Positions 1 to 3,516 of a stretch of DNA of 8,290 nucleotides are shown in pieces. Source of the stretch: Candidatus Pygmaiobacter gallistercoris (lineage in GTDB: Bacteria > Bacillota > Clostridia > Oscillospirales > Ruminococcaceae); NCBI GenBank assembly GCA_019113125.1, contig DXIA01000068.1, positions 1 to 8,290 of the forward strand, given 5' to 3'. Under the pieces are notes generated by a model. It had not been told where the DNA came from and ran no database searches. It worked only from the letters and a program-made list of their open reading frames with translations. Positions within the stretch are counted from its first letter, which is position 1, and every line of letters starts with the position of its first letter. A program made the position numbers and the translations under genes.

Positions 1-1
1 A

Positions 2-304
2 GGGCATACCGGGACAGAAACCGATAATATGAAGATTGTTGATTCTGAGGGTATCCCCGACCAAGTTAAAGATCTGGATCAGTTCAATCTTACGGAAGGA
101 CAAGTCGGGACGCAATCTAACGGCATGAAGATGATTGATCCCTCTGATACTCGCGGCCAGATTCTGGATACTGATGACTTAGACCTGGTAGAAGGCAATG
201 TGGGGACTGAAAACAGCAGTATGAAAATGTTTGAATATACCCCAGAAGAATGGAACGACATTCAGCAGAAAATTGATAACGGTGAGATTGTTTGGCAGCA
301 CTAA
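2..304 (+). CDS. C-terminal part of a protein with 32-residue tandem repeats (5' end outside window)
   Basis: The frame is open from base 2, so the gene begins upstream. The ATG at 29 lies inside a repeat and is probably not the start. Two full repeats of exactly 32 residues (bases 2-97 and 98-193) are followed by a third (from 194) that matches over its first ~12 residues and then becomes a unique tail ending in WQH. Each repeat starts G-x-V/T-G-T-E/Q, has MK at positions 10-11, and an acidic second half ending in E. The units differ much more in bases than in residues, which suggests selection on the protein. It is strongly acidic and has no cysteine, signal peptide or membrane segment in the visible part. 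I do not recognise the family. It could be a multi-core peptide precursor or a surface or secreted repeat protein. Confidence 0.7.
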   Translation, partial: GHTGTETDNMKIVDSEGIPDQVKDLDQFNLTEGQVGTQSNGMKMIDPSDTRGQILDTDDLDLVEGNVGTENSSMKMFEYTPEEWNDIQQKIDNGEIVWQH

Positions 305-338
305 TCGCTTTTCCCTTTGTATATACCATCCAGACACA

Positions 339-382
339 AGCCGCGAAAAACGGATAATAAAAAAACCGTTGTTTCGGCGGCT
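339..382 (+). other. Imperfect hairpin in the intergenic region
   Basis: The arms 339-353 (AGCCGCGAAAAACGG) and 366-382 pair with two bulged G residues around an A-rich loop. No T-tract follows, so it is not an intrinsic terminator by itself. It lies between the repeat-protein stop and the terminator at 419-457. It may be part of the 3' UTR of the repeat gene or of a structured leader for the winged-helix gene. Confidence 0.4.
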
Positions 383-418
383 GGTCATCCATGCGCCCTG
401 ACATAATACAGTAGCCTG

Positions 419-457
419 ACGGCGGTTTTGAGAAATCAAGGCCGCCGTTTTCTTTAT
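419..457 (+). terminator. Intrinsic terminator, 13-bp stem with GAAA tetraloop
   Basis: ACGGCGG at 419-425 pairs with CCGCCGT at 442-448. The stem extends inward through TTTTGA/TCAAGG, including two G-T pairs, to a GAAA loop at 432-435. A T-rich run (TTTTCTTTAT) starts at 448. It lies 115 bases after the repeat-gene stop and 39 bases before the winged-helix start. It most simply terminates the repeat gene. If a promoter lies upstream of it, it could act as an attenuator for the winged-helix gene. Confidence 0.75.
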
Positions 458-483
458 GCATGAGATCAGAGCCGTTGGTCCAC

Positions 484-488
484 GGAGG
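484..488 (+). promoter_or_regulatory. Ribosome binding site that fixes the winged-helix start
   Basis: GGAGG lies seven bases before the ATG at 496. This supports 496 over the upstream in-frame ATG at 460, which would start within the tail of the terminator. Confidence 0.8.
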
Positions 489-495
489 AAATCGT

Positions 496-930
496 ATGAA
501 AGAGATTATAGTCATCCGCACTTCTGACCCAGACGGAAGTGTCTTCCACTCCATTTTAGACATTTTGCAGGGCAAAGACATCCAAATTCTCCATGCTGAT
601 AGCCGTAAGGATTCTGTTGTAACTTTAGGTGGTATTCAGATATTTCCAGAACAGCGACGGGTATTGAATCAAGGTGCAGAGGTTCATCTGAATTACGGTG
701 AATTTTCAATCCTATACTGTATGGCAAAATCACCTGAGCAGGTCTTTAGCCGGGAGCAGCTTTACAACGCAGCCTGGGAAGAAAGCTACGAATTCGGTAC
801 AAATACGGTGGACAACACGATTTGGCGTTTACGGCAGAAGCTGGAACCTAACCCCAAACACCCTATCTATATCAAAACTGTTTTCCGAGTGGGGTATAAG
901 ATCGTGAGACCGGAAGGGACCGAGCGTTGA
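496..930 (+). CDS. Orphan OmpR/PhoB-type winged-helix DNA-binding protein, no receiver domain
   Basis: The protein has 144 residues. The start at 496 is set by GGAGG at 484-488, seven bases upstream; the in-frame ATG at 460 lacks this. Residues ~40-136 form a Trans_reg_C winged-helix domain: the beta strands VVTLGGIQIF at 41-50, the segment LNYGEFSILYCMAKSP, the recognition helix NTVDNTIWRLRQKL at 103-116, and the wing IKTVFRVGYK at 126-135. The first ~38 residues are too short for a response-regulator receiver domain and show none of its acidic or phospho-acceptor pattern. DNA binding is therefore probably not controlled by ordinary phosphotransfer, unless a partner protein supplies the input. 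Orphan winged-helix proteins of this kind are common in integrative elements of Clostridia. It is convergent with tnpV and shares the 954-982 hairpin. The target is unknown and may be the repeat gene or element transfer genes. Confidence 0.85.
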   Translation: MKEIIVIRTSDPDGSVFHSILDILQGKDIQILHADSRKDSVVTLGGIQIFPEQRRVLNQGAEVHLNYGEFSILYCMAKSPEQVFSREQLYNAAWEESYEFGTNTVDNTIWRLRQKLEPNPKHPIYIKTVFRVGYKIVRPEGTER

Positions 931-953
931 CTGCTTCCATGCAGGACAAAGCA

Positions 954-982
954 ACCGGGAGGGGCATGATGCCCCTCCCGGT
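954..982. terminator. Shared GC-rich hairpin between convergent genes
   Basis: A perfect 12-bp stem (954-965 with 971-982, ACCGGGAGGGGC and its complement) has a 5-base loop. It lies 24 bases after the winged-helix stop and 6 bases after the tnpV stop. On the minus strand it is followed by TTGCTTTG, a moderate T-rich tail, so it best fits a terminator for tnpV. The plus-strand tail is not T-rich, but the stem may still protect the 3' end or work in both directions. Confidence 0.65.
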
Positions 983-987
983 CCGCA

Positions 988-1356
988 TTATCTTACACGA
1001 AATACAGTGGTCTGCAAAACAATTTTTTCCGCCATACTTTTTAAATCATTCCAGTGACGCGCGCGTTCCAGAAGATCCTCCGTCTCCGGCACGGGATCGT
1101 CAAGCAGCATTTGCTGGGTCAGATGCTCCATCCGCTCCAGAGCGTCCCGCTGGACTCGGTGCATTGTTTTCATGAGATTGCCGTCCATCTTCAAGACGGC
1201 ATACCGCTCCGGGTGGTTCTCGCGCAGATAAGCAAGCGCCATGCGGCCGTATCTTCCGAGGGGCTGCTCGTCCTCCGGCTGATCAGAAATGCAAATATTC
1301 GGCAGCAGTACTCCGTCCTGCTCATGGTAGGATAGATTAAGATTTGACTTTTTCAT
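988..1356 (-). CDS. tnpV: TnpV-family transposon-encoded protein
   Basis: The protein has 122 residues. The start at 1356 is supported by GGAGG at 1369-1365, eight bases upstream; a longer reading from 1425 would begin inside the promoter. The N-terminus has the pattern YHEQDGVLLPNI followed by QPLGRYGRMALAYLRE. This matches the Y-H-E-x-x-G-x-L-x-P-N ... Q-P-x-G-x-Y-G ... L-x-Y-L-x-E signature I associate with TnpV of Tn4451-type elements. The rest is charged and helical, ending with a W-N-x-L/I-x-x-x-A-x-x-I-V segment typical of the family. The biochemical role of TnpV is not established; it is an accessory gene and not the recombinase. It has its own promoter (1425-1396) and a terminator hairpin at 954-982. 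Its presence is the best evidence that the left end of the window is mobile DNA. Confidence 0.8.
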   Translation of the reverse strand: MKKSNLNLSYHEQDGVLLPNICISDQPEDEQPLGRYGRMALAYLRENHPERYAVLKMDGNLMKTMHRVQRDALERMEHLTQQMLLDDPVPETEDLLERARHWNDLKSMAEKIVLQTTVFRVR

Positions 1357-1395
1357 TTCGTGTGCCTCCAGTGATTTGGATTTCGTCACAAATCC

Positions 1396-1425
1396 ATAAA
1401 ACCGATCTGATTCACACTCTGTCAA
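1396..1425 (-). promoter_or_regulatory. Sigma-A-like promoter for tnpV
   Basis: A perfect -35 TTGACA (1425-1420) is followed after 18 bases by TTTTAT (1401-1396), a 4/6 match to the -10 consensus. The predicted start is near 1389, about 33 bases before the tnpV start codon. Because this promoter belongs to tnpV, the mobile segment should extend at least to base 1425. Confidence 0.55.
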
Positions 1426-1478
1426 AAGTCTTTCTTAACATCCTTATCCACGCGGGCCGATTTGTCGCCTCTCTTTTT

Positions 1479-1937
1479 TTATGCGCCCCGTCTCAGCAGC
1501 CGCCGCTTTGCCGCCCGGATCCGCTCGCCCCACCGGCTGGTCATCAGCGCGCCGACGAGCAGGATACCGAGCAAAGCGCCCTGCGCGAAATCGCCGAGTG
1601 CGGGGGTGACCGCCGCAAGCGGGAGCGAGAGGCAGGCCGTCGCCACCCCGACGAGAAACAGCCGGTTCATCCGACGGCGCAGCCGCTGTTTCTCCTCGCC
1701 GGCGTAATCTGCGAGCTGCCGCGCGGTCTCCCCCTCGCCGGTGAGCAGCATCCGCAGTTCGACCGAGAACAGGTCGGCCAACTCAAGCAGTAGGTCGAGG
1801 TCGGGCAGATTGCTGCCGGTCTCCCAGCGGGAGACGGTTCGCCGGCTCACCCCGAGCCGCTCGGCGAGCTGTTCCTGGGTCAACCCCTTCTCGCGGCGCA
1901 GCGCGCCGATCCGTGCACCGGTTTTTTTCTGGTCCAT
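1479..1937 (-). CDS. XRE-family regulator with two C-terminal membrane segments
   Basis: The protein has 152 residues. The start at 1937 follows AGGGGG (1950-1945) by seven bases. Residues ~7-62 are a Cro/C1-type helix-turn-helix: ALRREKGLTQEQLAERLGVS, then RRTVSRWETGSNLPDLDLL. A charged linker (65-90) leads to two predicted membrane segments (about 92-112 and 117-134) and a very basic tail, RRLLRRGA. The layout implies a membrane-tethered repressor or activator that could respond to envelope state; this is inferred. No sensor domain is visible. It is the last gene of the GC-rich minus-strand block, and no terminator is seen after its stop. The low-GC segment starts just there, so the original downstream DNA may have been displaced. 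Self-regulation is possible through the inverted repeat at 1997-2011. Confidence 0.85.
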   Translation of the reverse strand: MDQKKTGARIGALRREKGLTQEQLAERLGVSRRTVSRWETGSNLPDLDLLLELADLFSVELRMLLTGEGETARQLADYAGEEKQRLRRRMNRLFLVGVATACLSLPLAAVTPALGDFAQGALLGILLVGALMTSRWGERIRAAKRRLLRRGA

Positions 1938-1996
1938 TCAAATTCCCCCTTGCGGTATTCTGGACCCAGCATACTCCCTTTTTGCCCCAAAGAACA

Positions 1997-2011
1997 GGAC
2001 ATACCCTGTCC
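1997..2011. promoter_or_regulatory. Inverted repeat upstream of xre, possible operator
   Basis: GGACA (1997-2001) and TGTCC (2007-2011) form a perfect inverted repeat with a 5-base spacer. It lies 60 bases upstream of the xre start. A weak -10 candidate (TATGCT, 1974-1969) would put its -35 region at the edge of this repeat, the right place for autorepression. No good -35 hexamer is visible, so the promoter call is weak. Confidence 0.3.
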
Positions 2012-2016
2012 CATCC

Positions 2017-2045
2017 AATAAAAAAGGCAGGCGCGACCGCCTGCC
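2017..2045 (-). terminator. Intrinsic terminator of the glucokinase gene
   Basis: On the minus strand, GGCAGGCG (2045-2038 side) pairs with its complement (2033-2026) across a 4-base loop and is followed by a TTTTTTATT run. It begins 12 bases after the glucokinase stop codon. Confidence 0.85.
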
Positions 2046-2056
2046 CGGATGATGAT

Positions 2057-3007
2057 TTACAGATACCGCTCGAGCGCCGCCGCACCGATGACCCCGGCGT
2101 CGTTGCCGAGCTTTGCCATCCGCAGCGCGGGGGCGTACAGCTCGCCGGCGAAGACATTGGGGATCATCGCCTCCCGCACCCGGCGGCAGAACCAGTCGCC
2201 CTCCTTGCTGATACCGCCGCCGATGACGATGACCCGCACCCCGAACGCGTTCTCGATGCTACCGAAGAACTCTCCCATCAGCTCGATAAACCGGTCGACC
2301 AGCGCTTTCGCGGCGGGATCGCCCTGCTTTGCGCAATCAAAGATGTTCTTGCCGTTGAGCGCCTCGCCCTGCGCCCGCAGCCGGGCGAGCATGCTCTCGC
2401 CGTCGGCGTCGGCGGCGCGATTGGCGTCCCGGATCAGGGCGGTGAAACTCAGATAAGCCTCGGCGCAGCCCCGCCGCCCGCAGGTGCAGGGTTCCCCGCC
2501 CGAGATCAGGCTGACATGGCCCAGCTCCGGCGCGCAGGAGCCCGCCGGGGAGAACAAATGCCCACCGGTGACGATGCCGCTGCCCACCCCGGTGCCGATG
2601 GTGATGAGGGCCATCGATTCGTCCTCGGCGCCGGCGCCGGCGACAAACTCGCCCAGCGCGGCGCAGTCGGCGTCGTTGCCGATGAGGGTGCGAATCCCGG
2701 TCTTCTCTTCCACCGCCGGGCCCAGCGGCACGTTGTGCCAGTCAAGGTTGCCCGCGAAGATCAGGGTCCCGGTGGACCGGTCCATCGCGCCGGGGCTGCC
2801 GATGCCGATGCTCGAGATCTGCTCCTTCTTGAGCCCCGCTCGCTCGAGCAGCGTCGCGGTCAGTTTCGCCATGTTGTCGGTGATATAGTCAAACCCCATC
2901 TCGGCGCGGGTTTTGACCGCCGCCTTGTCCAACAGCTGATAATTCTCATCCACCAGCCCGGCGACGACATTCGTGCCGCCCAGATCAATGCCGATTGTAT
3001 AGTTCAT
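2057..3007 (-). CDS. glcK: ROK-family glucokinase
   Basis: The protein has 316 residues, the usual length for a single-domain ROK sugar kinase. It should phosphorylate glucose with ATP in the cytoplasm, feeding glycolysis. The start at 3007 (MNYTIGIDLGGTN) follows AGGGGG by eight bases; a longer frame to 3070 would run through the promoter. Visible motifs are the phosphate loop DLGGTN at 8-13, GSPGAMD at 70-76, NLDWHN at 87-92, GNDADCAALGE at 110-120 with the catalytic Asp at 112, the TIGTGVGSG region at 136-144, and the sugar-binding ELGH at 161-164. The zinc site is H164 with C174, C176 and C181 (CTCGRRGC). C-terminal VIGGGIS and LGNDAGVIGAA are standard. There is no N-terminal helix-turn-helix, so it is a kinase and not a NagC/XylR repressor. 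Specificity for glucose over other hexoses is inferred from family similarity. Confidence 0.92.
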   Translation of the reverse strand: MNYTIGIDLGGTNVVAGLVDENYQLLDKAAVKTRAEMGFDYITDNMAKLTATLLERAGLKKEQISSIGIGSPGAMDRSTGTLIFAGNLDWHNVPLGPAVEEKTGIRTLIGNDADCAALGEFVAGAGAEDESMALITIGTGVGSGIVTGGHLFSPAGSCAPELGHVSLISGGEPCTCGRRGCAEAYLSFTALIRDANRAADADGESMLARLRAQGEALNGKNIFDCAKQGDPAAKALVDRFIELMGEFFGSIENAFGVRVIVIGGGISKEGDWFCRRVREAMIPNVFAGELYAPALRMAKLGNDAGVIGAAALERYL

Positions 3008-3041
3008 CCATAAAACCCCCTTTTGGTTCTCCTCTGTGTTT

Positions 3042-3070
3042 ATTGTACCATCCGTCGCTGACACAGACAA
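3042..3070 (-). promoter_or_regulatory. Sigma-A-like promoter for the glucokinase gene
   Basis: TTGTCT (3070-3065) and TACAAT (3047-3042) are separated by exactly 17 bases. The predicted start near 3035 gives a leader of about 28 bases before the ATG at 3007. The pair sits just downstream of the zinc-ribbon terminator, so the glucokinase gene is its own transcription unit. Confidence 0.75.
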
Positions 3071-3084
3071 GCGGATTTTACACC

Positions 3085-3113
3085 AAAAAAGGGCGGAGCC
3101 GCGCTCCGCCCTT
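3085..3113 (-). terminator. Intrinsic terminator of the zinc-ribbon gene
   Basis: A perfect GC-rich 9-bp stem (GGGCGGAGC, with its complement) encloses a 3-base loop and is followed on the minus strand by six T residues. Two flanking A-T pairs extend the stem. It starts four bases after the stop codon at 3118-3120. Confidence 0.9.
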
Positions 3114-3117
3114 CTGC

Positions 3118-3267
3118 TTATTTCTTCGCCTGCTGTTTGCCGGCTATGTAGCTCTGCCGCTCCGCCTCGTCGGCGGGCCGGATATGGCCGCTGCCACAGT
3201 CGGGGCAGTTTGAGACCTCCCCCTGCCGCTCAAAGACGAATTTGCATTTTTCACAGACATAGACCAT
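3118..3267 (-). CDS. Small zinc-ribbon protein, 49 residues
   Basis: This short gene reads MVYVCEKCKF... to ...GKQQAKK. Two CxxC knuckles, C5/C8 and C21/C24 (VCEKC and NCPDCG), form a rubredoxin-like zinc ribbon. The second half is charged and probably helical. GGAGG at 3283-3279 lies 11 bases before the start, slightly long but in a purine-rich run. It has its own strong promoter and a strong terminator, so it is almost certainly expressed alone. It resembles small FmdB/rubredoxin-like zinc-ribbon proteins of Clostridia whose function is unknown. With only two CxxC pairs it may bind zinc or, less likely, iron. There is no fused partner domain to hint at a role. Confidence 0.85.
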   Translation of the reverse strand: MVYVCEKCKFVFERQGEVSNCPDCGSGHIRPADEAERQSYIAGKQQAKK

Positions 3268-3353
3268 ACCGCTCTTTTCCTCCCCCCGACAAATCTCCCT
3301 TTGCGCCGGTGTGCCTGCAAAACTGCGAGAAAAATCCGGCGAACATCTTTTTT

Positions 3354-3381
3354 ATTATAGTATTCAGCGGGAGAAAGTCAA
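3354..3381 (-). promoter_or_regulatory. Strong sigma-A-like promoter for the zinc-ribbon gene
   Basis: TTGACT (3381-3376) and a perfect TATAAT (3359-3354) are separated by 16 bases. The predicted start near 3347 leaves an ~80-base leader before the ATG at 3267, longer than needed for a simple ribosome binding site. The surrounding ~200 bases are much more AT-rich than the neighbouring genes. Confidence 0.75.
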
Positions 3382-3429
3382 GCGGAACCGCGTCGAATTT
3401 TTGCTCCCAAAACCAGAAAATTTGAAAAA

Positions 3430-3505
3430 ATTCCCCACAAAAGCAAAAAATCTGCCGGCCAAATACAGATGTCCGGCAGATTTTAGCCAAATATTCCCCA
3501 CAAAA
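3430..3505. repeat. Two 13-base direct repeats flanking the spoIIE terminator
   Basis: ATTCCCCACAAAA occurs at 3430-3442 and again at 3493-3505, one on each side of the terminator hairpin and exactly 63 bases apart. The core TTCCCCACA matches the DnaA-box consensus TTATCCACA at 7 of 9 positions, but this may be chance. Confidence 0.6.
3445..3484 (-). terminator. Intrinsic terminator of spoIIE
   Basis: AAAATCTGCCGG and its perfect complement (3447-3458 with 3473-3484) form a 12-bp stem with a 14-base loop, followed on the minus strand by a T run (3450-3445). It lies 32 bases after the spoIIE stop. The A/T ends also make it usable on the plus strand. Confidence 0.85.
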
Positions 3506-3516
3506 CCGATATTCTT

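Larger units (their letters stand above)
1..1478. mobile_element. Low-GC segment with TnpV: probable edge or remnant of a mobile element
   Basis: This stretch is clearly poorer in GC than everything to its right. It carries a TnpV-family gene, an orphan winged-helix regulator and a repeat protein, while the neighbouring DNA carries housekeeping and sporulation genes. TnpV is known from Tn4451/Tn4453-type elements that are mobilised by a large serine recombinase. No recombinase, relaxase or clear terminal repeat is visible here, so the element must continue to the left or be a remnant. The right boundary is inferred to lie between the TnpV promoter (about 1425) and the xre stop codon (1479). 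The left limit lies outside the window. Confidence 0.5.

Noticed and set aside
29..31. ATG at 29 as the start of the repeat protein
   Set aside because: The frame is open to the window edge and the preceding eight codons already match the repeat, so this Met is the conserved Met at position 10 of a repeat.
305..495. tRNA or riboswitch in the structured gap
   Set aside because: The two hairpins do not form a cloverleaf or any riboswitch fold I recognise, and one is a plain intrinsic terminator.
1913..3013. Plus-strand open frame (366 residues) opposite the glucokinase
   Set aside because: It is the shadow of the ROK gene, whose DLGGTN, GNDAD and CxCGxxGC motifs are all present on the minus strand.
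3430..3505. CRISPR or origin of replication in the AT-rich gap before spoIIE's 3' end
   Set aside because: There are only two 13-base repeats, with a terminator hairpin between them. The DnaA-like matches are weak and there are no origin genes nearby.
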